DNA of 64,000 nucleotides from assembly GCA_013138975.1 (NCBI GenBank), contig WTBR01000041.1, positions 1 through 64,000 on the forward strand, given 5' to 3'. The translations under genes were made by a program, and so were the position numbers. Positions 1 through 7,824 of this stretch are shown here, one piece after another. Below the pieces are notes generated by a model. The model was not told the DNA's origin and made no database searches. It worked only from the letters and a program-made list of their open reading frames with translations. The first letter of the stretch is position 1. The number at the start of each line of letters is the position of its first letter. This stretch comes from Bacteroidales bacterium. Its GTDB lineage: Bacteria > Bacteroidota > Bacteroidia > Bacteroidales > UBA12077.

Positions 1-141
1 TACCAGCGGTTACTTGCTAAAGGCAAACCCAAAAAAGTAGCATTGATTGCAGTTGCTAATAAATTATTAAAAATTGTATATGCTATTGCAAAGTCTGGAT
101 TGCCCTATGATGAATACTACGTCTCAATAAAAACGACATGA
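1..141 (+). CDS. IS110-family transposase, C-terminal fragment (cut by window edge)
   Basis: The reading frame is open from base 1 to the TGA at 139-141 and gives 46 residues beginning YQRLLAKGKPKKVALIA and ending SIKTT. The pattern LLAKGKPKKVALIAVxxKLL is typical of the C-terminal end of IS110-type transposases, which use a DEDD N-terminal domain and a serine-containing transposase_20 domain. Neither domain can be seen here because the gene starts outside the window, so intactness cannot be judged. It marks the left edge of the accessory region. Confidence 0.75.
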   Translation, partial: YQRLLAKGKPKKVALIAVANKLLKIVYAIAKSGLPYDEYYVSIKTT

Positions 142-626
142 AAAAAAGCACCAGTAAAAGAGATGCTTCGGGTATTGATGAGCCATTAGTTTTTCTTTCT
201 GCTTTTGCAGAGCAAAAAATAGTGAGGAAATAATTCCCTCACTATACAAGATAAACTTCGGTTAAATGAATCACCAAAAGTTTTCTTTCTGCTAATACAA
301 AATTATTGAAAATAACTTGAATTTTAACACAATTCAATTAAATTTCAAAATGACCTATAAATAATTTGAATTATTTTTTGCTTAGATGATTCAAAAAATC
401 CAAGCATAGCAGTAGCTACGGTTTTATTTTTTGAAGAAATATAAGTGAAAAAGAAACAAATTATATAGGGCATTTTGGTGTTTAATTGGTATAACACCTC
501 CCCATAAATCAAACTTAAAATTTGCTTCATTACTTTCAATTACAAAAATTCGGCGTGTCAAAACCACTTTAAATAAAAAACCGCTGCGACTTTGTATTAA
601 GCTACAAATGGTTGACACTTTTTTCA
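142..626. other. Gene-poor stretch downstream of the IS110 transposase
   Basis: No convincing gene is present. A short inverted repeat (TAGTGAGG ... CCCTCACTA) lies near 219-245 and could be the transposon-side terminator or part of the element's right end. Two overlapping minus-strand frames of 64 and 67 codons lie here, but they have no family features and overlap each other, so I read the DNA as decayed mobile-element sequence. The exact right end of the IS110 element cannot be placed because this family makes no clear terminal inverted repeats. Confidence 0.4.
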
Positions 627-920
627 TTATTTTTTTATCTTATCGGATTCATTAAATATACCTGCCTTATTTATTCTACAATTCCATTTTACTTCTTTAG
701 TCCAGCCCCCGTGTGTGTTCAATTCAACTACTCCATCTGCAATTAAATTATCCTTTTCAAAGCAACTACTCAAGTCATCTGAGTATACTTTTACCTTTAG
801 TCCTTCTTTTAATTTAATAGTATTTCCTTTAGAATCTTTGGTGAAGTCCGTTTTAGAAAGTAATACTAAATTATCTTCAATCATTTCATTAAAATCTACA
901 TAAATTCTTGCTTCTTTCAT
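627..920 (-). CDS. Small conserved hypothetical protein (97 aa)
   Basis: A compact acidic/basic protein with no signal peptide or membrane segment. It has the pattern ARIYVDFNEM near the N terminus and VKWNCRI near the C terminus. I recall similar roughly 100-residue proteins of unknown function in many Bacteroidota genomes, but I cannot name a domain. It stands alone, between mobile-element remains and the MNT-HEPN gene, and has no visible operon partner. The frame is read as real because its composition is protein-like; the function is unknown. Confidence 0.6.
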   Translation of the reverse strand: MKEARIYVDFNEMIEDNLVLLSKTDFTKDSKGNTIKLKEGLKVKVYSDDLSSCFEKDNLIADGVVELNTHGGWTKEVKWNCRINKAGIFNESDKIKK

Positions 921-1066
921 CTCGCTTGCAATTATTTATAAGGGTCTTGTGTTAACATTAAGTTGGGAGCTTTAGAACCAAAATTGTCAAACCGATGATC
1001 GAAAAAGAAGATAGCAAAACTTTGTCAAACTGCAAAAACACCCGAATCATCCGGTAAACACATGTA

Positions 1067-1945
1067 TTACCGGCTGTTTTTCTCTATTTCTTTTAATGTC
1101 TCTATTTTTTCATTACATATCTGCTCTGTCAAACCAAGCAGCTTTTGGGCTTCTTCGCTCCAATAATCCAATTGTTCTTTGCTTATCGGAAAATCTTCCT
1201 CACTTCGGTAACGCCCACCGATATATGCAAAATTCAAATAGTCAAACAATTCAATTTGCTCTTCTGTTTCGTAGGGTAAAACTTCTTTTATTCTGCTGTC
1301 AAATTTTATTATTCGTTCTCTAAGTGTTTCTAAGTTATGTTCGTAAGGATTATAATGTGTAAGCACCATTTCTATTGCTGTATAACACATCTCAACTGCT
1401 TGTTGTGTATAAAAAGATGCTAATCCAAAATCATTTCTATTGATTGCATTTTCTTTATCAATAAAGAAACCTTTGCCTTTATTGAACCACATTTGAAAGT
1501 CCGCTTCTGCAATCTCCCTTCTGCGAGTAGGTGTTAATTCTTTAGGCTCTTCCAGTTTGTGCTTTTTGGTGTCAAACAATATTTTACCTTCTCTTTTTAC
1601 GTCAGTAAAGAAATATTGCTTTTCTCTCAAATTACTATTAACATAATATTCTTTTTCAACTATCAATTGTACAGGCACGGAAATATCCTTGAATTTTCGA
1701 TTTAATTCATTTCGCAATTTATTTTTAGTATCATTATCACAGTCCGAAATAATAACCAAAATATCGTAATCACTTTTTTTGCCTCGGTGTTTTCCTCTTT
1801 CTTCTTTGTAATCTCCTCTGGCATACGAACCGTATAATACAATAATCTCTGCTTTTCCTGTGGCAGTTATTCTTTCGGTTATAATCTCCAACTCCTTTAT
1901 CTTATTTTCAGGAAGATGGGATAATATGTTTTTTAAGTCAATCAC
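1067..1945 (-). CDS. MNT-HEPN fusion protein (nucleotidyltransferase plus HEPN domain)
   Basis: The N-terminal half has the pol-beta-type minimal nucleotidyltransferase signature GSYARGDY (residues 39-46) followed by SDYDILV (58-64), which gives the metal-binding aspartates. The C-terminal half (about 145-285) is an all-helical HEPN-type domain with a conserved stretch around THYNPYEHNLETL (196-208). In the better known MntA/HepT toxin-antitoxin modules these two domains are separate proteins, and the nucleotidyltransferase AMPylates and silences the HEPN RNase. Here they are one 292-residue chain. A strict HEPN RxxxxxH catalytic motif is not obvious, so nuclease activity is uncertain. The gene lies just left of the first long direct repeat and may be a cassette. 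Confidence 0.8.
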   Translation of the reverse strand: MIDLKNILSHLPENKIKELEIITERITATGKAEIIVLYGSYARGDYKEERGKHRGKKSDYDILVIISDCDNDTKNKLRNELNRKFKDISVPVQLIVEKEYYVNSNLREKQYFFTDVKREGKILFDTKKHKLEEPKELTPTRRREIAEADFQMWFNKGKGFFIDKENAINRNDFGLASFYTQQAVEMCYTAIEMVLTHYNPYEHNLETLRERIIKFDSRIKEVLPYETEEQIELFDYLNFAYIGGRYRSEEDFPISKEQLDYWSEEAQKLLGLTEQICNEKIETLKEIEKNSR

Positions 1946-2265
1946 TTATTTGTTATTTTTCAATTTACTATTACAAAGATAATGTTTTATATGACTTAGG
2001 TATTTGTAGCTTCCCCAAATTGCTTGTAACAGCAGTTTGTCTAAAAACTGCTTCGGTGTATAAATTTAGATCAAAATTTATACATTTTAAGCTTTTTAAG
2101 GCATGTTTGAATGCGAAAGGCTTTTGAAAACTAAAAGGTAAAAGTCTAAAATCAATTCTACAATATATGGTGTCTCGGTTCAAATCGGGGTTAGTTTAGC
2201 ATAAAACACATATTCGACTATGCCGAAAACGATGCTTAAGTGTTCGCAATTGTGCTGAGTTATAT
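1946..2265. other. Intergenic stretch dominated by long direct repeat copy A
   Basis: Most of these 320 bases are repeat copy A (2028-2244). A 70-codon minus-strand frame lies almost wholly in the repeat and is not a gene. The remaining flanks are short, unique and AT-rich. Confidence 0.7.
2028..2244. repeat. Long direct repeat family R1, copy A
   Basis: About 217 bp, starting TAACAGCAGTTTGTCT and ending GATGCTTAAGTGTT. It is the same sequence, with scattered changes, as copies at 2838-3047 and 3824-4056, all in one orientation. Shared internal blocks include TAAATTTAGATCAAAATT, TTTTAAGCTTTTTAAGG and CCGAAAACGATGCTTAAG. Its ends are short inverted signals (TAACA ... TGTT), recalling the AAC/GTT cores of integron attC sites, though the length is well above the usual attC range. 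It separates the MNT-HEPN gene from an unrelated membrane-protein gene. Confidence 0.85.
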
Positions 2266-2790
2266 CTAAAACTCAGGTTTCCAATAATTCTTTCTCAAAA
2301 TATAATATCCAATTCCCAAAATGAAAAAGAAAAATCCTGCCATAACTTCAATATTACTATTTTCAATCTTTAAAGTCGAATATTTATTTAGAAAAATTGA
2401 ATGCTGATTTTCCAAATGATAAACAAAAACTTTCTTATCATTATTTATTTCACTTTCTTGAAACTTTAAAATATAAATCTTCATTTTAGGATTGCGTGTG
2501 ATTTCACCTTGAAAACTAAAACTATTAAATTTTTTCAAAAATTTAGCTGGTACTTGAAATGTACATTTATAATTATCAGTCCAGAAGTAATACAATTGAC
2601 TATTACGTGTTCCAGTCTCATATGAATAATTAATTACATTTCCATTTAAGCATATTAAGTCTTTTTCATTTTGAACCTTATCCTTTGTCAGAATATGAAA
2701 AAATATAAACACTGAAACTAAGATTGATAATCCAGAAAATGCATAATATTCTCTATCAAACCAAGGTAAAATTTCATTCCAAACTTTCAT
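2266..2790 (-). CDS. Hypothetical membrane protein (174 aa)
   Basis: Two hydrophobic segments are visible: one near the N terminus (about residues 18-35, GLSILVSVFIFFHIL) and one near the C terminus (about 150-165, GFFFFILGIGYYIL). Between them is a soluble domain of roughly 110 residues. It resembles small DUF3592-like two-TM proteins in layout only, and no family is recognised. It sits alone between repeat copies A and B, with its 3' end near copy A, so the repeat plus gene would make one cassette of about 800 bp. Confidence 0.6.
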   Translation of the reverse strand: MKVWNEILPWFDREYYAFSGLSILVSVFIFFHILTKDKVQNEKDLICLNGNVINYSYETGTRNSQLYYFWTDNYKCTFQVPAKFLKKFNSFSFQGEITRNPKMKIYILKFQESEINNDKKVFVYHLENQHSIFLNKYSTLKIENSNIEVMAGFFFFILGIGYYILRKNYWKPEF

Positions 2791-2837
2791 TTTACTAATA
2801 AATTTTAGTTCTGGTGTGGCAAAGCATTATTGCCAAT

Positions 2838-3047
2838 AACAGTTTGTCTAAAAACTGCTTCAGCGTCTAAATTTAGATCAAAATTCAGACATTTTAAGCT
2901 TTTTAAGGAATGTTTGAATGCGAATGGCTTTTGAAAACTAAAAGGCTAAAAAATCAATTCCACAATATGTAAGGTACTCCTTTTAAATTGGGGTCAGTGC
3001 AACATAAAGCACATATTCGGCAAAGCCGAAAACGATGCTTAAGTGTT
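2838..3047. repeat. Long direct repeat family R1, copy B
   Basis: About 210 bp and in the same orientation as copies A and C. It begins TAACAGTTTGTCTAAAAAC and ends CGATGCTTAAGTGTTA. It contains an internal hairpin ATTCGGCAAAGCCGAA next to the right end, a feature also seen in degenerate form in A (TTCGACTATGCCGAA) and C. It separates the membrane-protein gene from the HigB/HigA pair. Confidence 0.88.
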
Positions 3048-3067
3048 ATAAATTGAAGAGTGTGACT

Positions 3068-3415
3068 CTATGCAATATTCAATTCAGTATTGTCTAATTC
3101 TACTGACAACTTGACTTTCGCTTTCAAAGCACTAAAAACTTTCATGATAGTAGAAAACCTAACATCTTTAATATTATTCTCTATCTTAGAAATTTGAGCT
3201 TTCTTTACACCAATCAATTTCCCTAATTGTTCTTGTGTTAAATGCCTTTCTTTTCTCGTCTGCTTTACAATATCGCCAAGCAAATCAAGTTTCAATTCAA
3301 ATTCAAATTGTTCTCTTTCTTCTGCTCCTACTTTTCCAACAATTTCATCAGTTATCTCGTCTAATGAATATTGCTTTAGTTCTTCCTTAATTTCTTTATT
3401 TGCTTTCATGGTCAA
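3068..3415 (-). CDS. higA: HigA-like antitoxin, XRE-family HTH
   Basis: Residues 46-98 form an XRE/Cro helix-turn-helix: RKERHLTQEQLGKLIGVKKAQ is followed by ISKIEN, the usual recognition-helix pattern. A helical N-terminal extension of about 45 residues precedes it. The start codon overlaps the end of the upstream toxin gene by 20 bp, so translation is probably coupled in the toxin-first order typical of higBA. The likely role is to bind and neutralise the partner RelE/HigB-type mRNA interferase and to repress the shared promoter. The symbol is by family and gene order only. Confidence 0.8.
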   Translation of the reverse strand: MTMKANKEIKEELKQYSLDEITDEIVGKVGAEEREQFEFELKLDLLGDIVKQTRKERHLTQEQLGKLIGVKKAQISKIENNIKDVRFSTIMKVFSALKAKVKLSVELDNTELNIA

Positions 3416-3743
3416 AATACTTTTTCATTATCAATGTAGCTTTCTCAATATCCGATTTGGGTGTCTTCTTAGTTTTCTTTATGAATCCATGAGCACAAAT
3501 AACCAAGGTTTCCTTTTTGTCTGACTTATCCCAAAAAGCTAAGAGCCTATAGTAATTCTTATTGTATTTCGTTCTAAATTCCCAGATCTCATCTGTCAAT
3601 TTCTTAAATAATTCAGGATCAACGATCACCTGAGCTTTTCTCATATTAAAAACTATCTTGGTGCTTGTTTTCTTATCCAAACTTTTCAAAAACTGTCTTA
3701 CTGTCTCAAGAATTACTATTTCAAACTTTTTTACATTCATCAT
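3396..3743 (-). CDS. higB: HigB/RelE-type toxin (phage-derived Gp49-like)
   Basis: 115 residues with the layout of RelE-superfamily toxins of the Gp49/HigB group: an N-terminal helix (VRQFLKSLDKKTSTKI), then LTDEIWEFRTKY, YYRLLAFWD and a C-terminal strand-helix part VICAHGFIKKTKKTP. The pattern hHGFxKKxxKTP is characteristic of this group. Known members cleave mRNA in the ribosome. It is followed by an XRE-family antitoxin gene that overlaps it by 20 bp. The pair is isolated between repeat copies B and C, which fits the habit of toxin-antitoxin pairs to sit in cassette arrays and stabilise them. Confidence 0.85.
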   Translation of the reverse strand: MMNVKKFEIVILETVRQFLKSLDKKTSTKIVFNMRKAQVIVDPELFKKLTDEIWEFRTKYNKNYYRLLAFWDKSDKKETLVICAHGFIKKTKKTPKSDIEKATLIMKKYFDHESK

Positions 3744-3823
3744 ATTTTACTCTACAAAAATACAAAAAGTTTCCCGAAAAGGAAACTAATTCACGATATT
3801 ATTTCTCACGCCCTCGTATATAT

Positions 3824-4056
3824 AACAGCAGTTTGTCTATAAACAGCTTCAGTGTATAAATTTAGATCAAAATTCAGATATTTTAAGCTTTTTAAGGCTT
3901 GTTTGAATGTGAAAGGCTTTTGAAAACTAAAAGGCTAAAAAATCAATTCCATAATATGTAAGGTACTCCTTTTAAATCGGGGTCAGTTCAACATAAAGCA
4001 CTACCTGTCACGCTTTGCAGGATATTCGGAAAAACCGAAAACGATGCTTAAGTGTT
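3824..4056. repeat. Long direct repeat family R1, copy C
   Basis: About 233 bp and in the same orientation as copies A and B. It begins TAACAGCAGTTTGTCT and ends CGATGCTTAAGTGTTA, so both ends show the TAACA ... TGTTA inverted boundary. Compared with copy B it carries about 24 extra bases near 4003-4025 with a small stem (CCTGTCACGCTTTGCAGG). It separates the HigB/HigA pair from the FRG-DUF262 operon; no further copy is seen to the right. Confidence 0.88.
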
Positions 4057-4144
4057 AAGGATTGGGAGTTTTTAATATACTGACTTGTCAGTTTGTTACT
4101 TTTTATCAATAAAGCAAATACGATAAATAAGTTACCTTTTTTTG

Positions 4145-4176
4145 TTTGATAGTTTTATTAAAAAACGATACATTTG
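4145..4176 (+). promoter_or_regulatory. Bacteroidota-type promoter of the FRG-DUF262 operon
   Basis: TTTG at 4145-4148, a 20-bp spacer, then TACATTTG at 4169-4176. This matches the phylum's -33 TTTG / -7 TAnnTTTG consensus. The start codon at 4198 is 21 bp downstream, so the leader would be very short. The operon can therefore be transcribed on its own, independently of any array promoter. Confidence 0.7.
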
Positions 4177-4197
4177 ATTTGCAAATAATCAATATTC

Positions 4198-4935
4198 ATG
4201 GAAGAAGAAATTAATTCAATTAGTAACTTGATAGATATTCTAAAAAAGAATAATTCTGATTTTGAAGAGGATATTTGGTATAGAGGTCAAAGTAATTTTG
4301 ACTGGACTTTATCTCCAGGTTTAATGCGATTGACTAATGCGCCATCAGAGGGATCATTATTAACTAGATTTAAACAATCAGCAGGAATGTTAGTTAAAGC
4401 AAATCCTAAAGATGATTTTGATTGGTTATTTCTGATGCAACATTATGGTGTGCCAACGAGACTTCTGGATTGGAGTGAGAGTCCATTAGTAGCTCTTTAC
4501 TTTGCTGTAAACAACGAAGGTGATGATAGTGTTGACGCTGCTCTTTGGTCGTTAAAACCAACTAGATTAAATAAAATTGCTAGTATAAGTACTAATGAAA
4601 AAAATTTCATTCCCTCTTTTGACGATATTGAATTGGAAAATTATACTGTGGAAACATTGAGTTCTAATCCGAGGAATAAGTTGACACCTATTGCTACAAT
4701 TGCTACTCGAAATAGTTCAAGGATTCAAGCGCAATTAGGTGTATTTACAATACACCATCAGGATAACAGGGCAATAGAAGAAATATGCTTAAATAGAGAG
4801 GTTGTTAAATATAAAATACCTGCAAAATTAAAAAATGAAATCAGACAAGAGTTAGCCTTATTGAGTGTAAACAAATTTAGCTTATTTCCTGAATTATCAA
4901 GTATTGGATCAATGTTAAAAGAAAAGTTATTATGA
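4198..4935 (+). CDS. FRG-domain protein
   Basis: A 245-residue protein with the FRG domain (named for its F-R-G pattern): WYRGQSNFDWTLSPGLMR at 27-44 and QHYGVPTRLLDWSESP at 81-96. The HYGxPTRLLDW block is the most conserved part of this family. The biochemical activity of FRG domains is not established; they are common in mobile and defence-linked loci. The last four bases (ATGA) overlap the start of the DUF262 gene, so the two proteins are probably made in fixed ratio and work together. There is no signal peptide or TM segment, so it is probably cytosolic. Confidence 0.85.
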   Translation: MEEEINSISNLIDILKKNNSDFEEDIWYRGQSNFDWTLSPGLMRLTNAPSEGSLLTRFKQSAGMLVKANPKDDFDWLFLMQHYGVPTRLLDWSESPLVALYFAVNNEGDDSVDAALWSLKPTRLNKIASISTNEKNFIPSFDDIELENYTVETLSSNPRNKLTPIATIATRNSSRIQAQLGVFTIHHQDNRAIEEICLNREVVKYKIPAKLKNEIRQELALLSVNKFSLFPELSSIGSMLKEKLL

Positions 4936-5987
4936 GTTATATAGAAACAAACCCAGTTCAACACGCAACTATCTTACGAATATATTCTGAAAGAGATGAA
5001 ATAATCGTAGATCCTGATTATCAAAGAAAGGGGGGAGTTTGGACTCCTGAAAAGAAGCAGCTTTTGATTGACTCTATTTTAAATAATTATGATATCCCAA
5101 AGATATATTTTCATCAGTTTGACAGAGTTGAAAAAAACAAAATAGGCAAATCCTTTTCCATAATAGATGGAAAACAAAGACTTGAGACAATTTGGGGTTT
5201 CATTGAAGGAAAATTCTGTTTATCAAATGATTTTGAATATCAAGATAATCCCGAAATAATATTAGCTGGTTTAAGCTACAATGATTTAGCCAAGGAATTC
5301 CCTAAGATTAAAATTAAATTTGATTCTTTTGTATTGCCAATTATTGGGGTAGTGACTGATGATTTAGATTTAATTGAAGATATGTTTTTTAGGCTTAATG
5401 AAGCTGTACCATTAAATTCTGCAGAAAAACGAAATGCTTTTGGTGGAAACATGGTAAAAGCAATACGTGATTTATCACAGCATCGTTTTTTTACAGAAAA
5501 AGTAAAATTTAAAGATACAAGATATCAACATTTTGAGGTATCTGCAAGATTTTTACTTGTTGAAATTTCAAATATCGAACATTCCAAATTAATTGATACA
5601 AAAAAGGTTTATTTGGATTCTATGGCAAAAAAATATAGGACTGAAAATTCGAAAATTGTAAATAAAGTATTAGATGTTGTTGAAATGTATTTGGACATAA
5701 TGTCAAAATGTTTTACAGAAAAAGATCATTTACTTCGGACACAAGGAAGTATGGTTATGTATTATCTATTATTCAAATCGGCAGATAAAAAAAATATAGT
5801 TATAAAGAGATCTACATTGATAGATTTTGAAAACAAAGTAAAAAATAATAGATATTTTGCTGAACAAAAATATGAGTCTGCTGATTATGATTTATTAGAA
5901 TTTGATAGATTAGCACAACATGGGACGAATGATGTTTCAAATATTAAAGAACGATTGAGAATAATTTCAGAATATATAATAGAATAA
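4932..5987 (+). CDS. DUF262-family protein (ParB/GmrSD-N-like)
   Basis: A 351-residue protein. The N-terminal half has the DUF262 signature: DPDYQRKGGVW (27-37), then PKIYF and IIDGKQRLETIWGF with the DGKQR nucleotide/metal motif at 79-83. DUF262 is the N-terminal domain of GmrS/GmrD-type type IV restriction enzymes and of several stand-alone defence proteins, where the DGxQR motif is linked to NTP hydrolysis. The C-terminal half is helical and has no HNH (DUF1524) nuclease motif that I can see, unlike full-length GmrSD. Its start overlaps the FRG gene by ATGA. Confidence 0.85.
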   Translation: MSYIETNPVQHATILRIYSERDEIIVDPDYQRKGGVWTPEKKQLLIDSILNNYDIPKIYFHQFDRVEKNKIGKSFSIIDGKQRLETIWGFIEGKFCLSNDFEYQDNPEIILAGLSYNDLAKEFPKIKIKFDSFVLPIIGVVTDDLDLIEDMFFRLNEAVPLNSAEKRNAFGGNMVKAIRDLSQHRFFTEKVKFKDTRYQHFEVSARFLLVEISNIEHSKLIDTKKVYLDSMAKKYRTENSKIVNKVLDVVEMYLDIMSKCFTEKDHLLRTQGSMVMYYLLFKSADKKNIVIKRSTLIDFENKVKNNRYFAEQKYESADYDLLEFDRLAQHGTNDVSNIKERLRIISEYIIE

Positions 5988-6673
5988 CAGTAAATTAAAT
6001 CTCAAATTTAAATGCAGTTGGATAAATGTACTTTTTAGCAATTCAAATCTTAATATAAAAAATTGAAAAAATGTTAAGAAATTGAATTTTTAAAAACTTA
6101 TTGTTTGACTAATTTTTACCTTTTTTGTATAAAACAAATGAAATTGTTGATATCACAAAATAAGTCTTCTTTATACAATTAGCAAAACAATTAATACTTG
6201 ATGATGTAGTTTAAACTCTTTTGTGGAGCGAAGCAAAACAAATGTGTTTAATGTTCAATGGGATTTTTTAAATTGCACGTTAGTGCAAAAGCGCGCTGGA
6301 ATACTAAAATATTCTTTATCTAATTTGCTGAATTATCTGATCTAGGAAATGCTATCAGATTGTAATTTTATTTTTTTTGCCTTACTTATAACATGTGATA
6401 AAATGAAACAGAGTTTCACCTATCTATTTATATGTATAACTGCAAAAAACTAATTTAGCCTCCGCAGAATCAATTACATATAAAAATATTAAATCGAACT
6501 GAGCCTATTAAGAATCCTACTTAGTGACGGCAAGAAAACTACCATTTTTAAGTCTTTGATAAGAAAGCGACAAAGACAAGGCTTTCGAAGTGCTGGAAAT
6601 CAAGGAGCTTACTTTTGTAAGTGACTGTTTTCAGCACAAGAATAACGCAGTATTTGGCGTTTTCTTGCAAAGA
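5988..6673. other. Gene-free stretch with a mobile element at its right end
   Basis: No coding frame of note in 686 bases. The right 150 bases are element M2 copy 1. A small stem (TTGCACGTTAGTGCAA, about 6276-6291) is the only other structure. The DNA is very AT-rich. It marks the junction between the accessory region and the envelope-gene block. Confidence 0.6.
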
Positions 6674-6680
6674 CTACTTA
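6518..6680 (+). mobile_element. Small non-autonomous element M2, copy 1, with TACTTA flanks
   Basis: A 151-bp element (6524-6674) flanked by TACTTA at 6518-6523 and 6675-6680. The inner terminal inverted repeat is GCAAGAAAAC (6530-6539) / GTTTTCTTGC (6659-6668). The interior is almost identical to 13343-13495. It encodes nothing. The right end reaches into the 3' end of the adjoining gene: the TAG stop there is formed by the last element base plus two bases of the flank. Confidence 0.8.
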
Positions 6681-7735
6681 TTAATTTGCCCATTTAAATC
6701 AATATAAAACTGATTTTCGTACATCTTAAAACTATTAAACCCGAAAGAAACTTTATTTCTTGCTACAGTACGAATTAAGCCTTCATTCCTTAGTGTGTAG
6801 TTGTCATTTGAATTTCTAACTTTACTCGATAACTGTTTAGAAAGGGTGGTTATATTATTTAAAACACCAACCATATAGCCATTCCATAAACCACGATTTA
6901 AACGAAATGTATTTAACTCAGAATCTGTACTATCCTTAACAAATTCAATCTCGGTTCTATAATTATACGTTCTTTCTTCAAACTCAATATTTTTATTAGC
7001 AAAAATTGAATTAATATCGAATCCACGATTTACAACCCGGTAGTTATATTGGGCACTAAAATCTGTTGAATCGCTTTTGTCCAAATTATCTTGAATAGAC
7101 AAATTAAAAAATTCAATTTTTTCGCTTTTAAAATTCCTTTCAATAAATATTTGTAAATGCTCTCCTTTAACAACAATGGTATCCTTATTTTCAATTGAAC
7201 TTAATTGTTGATTAAAATCTAACAAAACAATACCTTCATTGTATTTTGTGTAAAAAGTATCAATTAAAACAATTGCAGAGTCCTTGTATGCCATTTCAAC
7301 TTTTGAGAGCGAAAAGTCCTGAAACTTAGTAGTGTATAAGGAATAATTACCCGACTCTTTTAAATTCGTATAATCATCGGCAATATTACTTACAGTACTA
7401 AAATTCATTAAAGCATACATTGCTTTAGCTCTTAAAATAGCTTGCGCATATGCCTCCTCTTTTTTCATATTAGGATCAGAATAAGCAACAATTCTCGTTG
7501 TATTATTTATTTCAATAGGAGCAAAAACCCAATCAGGAAGTTTTTCAGGAATTCTATCATATAGTTTCCTGGCTGCATCATAATCATCATCTTTATCACC
7601 AAACTCTTTGTTAAAAACATTTTCTTCGTACTTCTCTTTATCCTTATCAATACGATTATATGTATTTTCTTCTTGTGAAAACAGTGATGAATTTAACACT
7701 AAAATTAAAAATGCTGTTCCTAATATATACCTCAT
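6674..7735 (-). CDS. Exported LPP20-like protein of unknown function
   Basis: 353 residues with a clear Sec signal peptide (MRYILGTAFLILVLNSSLFSQ) and an SPI-like cut after FSQ. It is therefore periplasmic or surface-exposed. Around residues 65-115 the pattern PDWVFAP ... RIVAYSDP ... EAYAQAILRAKAMYAL resembles LPP20/DUF400-type domains, where a repeated helix follows a GxS/YSDP turn; the match is loose. The C terminus may be shortened, because the stop codon arises at the junction with mobile element M2. It lies downstream of and parallel to the TonB receptor gene, with an 89-bp gap. Confidence 0.6.
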   Translation of the reverse strand: MRYILGTAFLILVLNSSLFSQEENTYNRIDKDKEKYEENVFNKEFGDKDDDYDAARKLYDRIPEKLPDWVFAPIEINNTTRIVAYSDPNMKKEEAYAQAILRAKAMYALMNFSTVSNIADDYTNLKESGNYSLYTTKFQDFSLSKVEMAYKDSAIVLIDTFYTKYNEGIVLLDFNQQLSSIENKDTIVVKGEHLQIFIERNFKSEKIEFFNLSIQDNLDKSDSTDFSAQYNYRVVNRGFDINSIFANKNIEFEERTYNYRTEIEFVKDSTDSELNTFRLNRGLWNGYMVGVLNNITTLSKQLSSKVRNSNDNYTLRNEGLIRTVARNKVSFGFNSFKMYENQFYIDLNGQINK

Positions 7736-7824
7736 TCTCTAAAAGATTATTTGTTGAAAAAAAAATAAAATTACCAAATTATTGTAATCCATTACAATCT
7801 TTGAACCAAAAAATTTCATGCAAA

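Larger units (their letters stand above)
3744..4197. other. Intergenic stretch: repeat copy C and promoter of the FRG-DUF262 operon
   Basis: Holds R1 copy C (3824-4056) and then about 140 bp of unique AT-rich DNA with a good Bacteroidota promoter at 4145-4176. No gene is seen. Confidence 0.7.

Noticed and set aside
345..627. Two overlapping minus-strand frames of 64 and 67 codons
   Set aside because: They overlap in different frames, have no family features and lie in decayed DNA behind a transposase.
1971..2183. A 70-codon minus-strand frame
   Set aside because: It lies almost wholly in direct repeat R1, and the same frame is not kept in the other repeat copies.
1946..4056. CRISPR array
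   Set aside because: The repeats are 210-233 bp with gene-sized spacers and there are only three; no cas gene is in the window.
2028..4056. Calling R1 repeats proven integron attC sites
   Set aside because: The length is too great, the RYYYAAC/GTTRRRY consensus is only partly met and no integron integrase is visible, so it is kept as a hypothesis.
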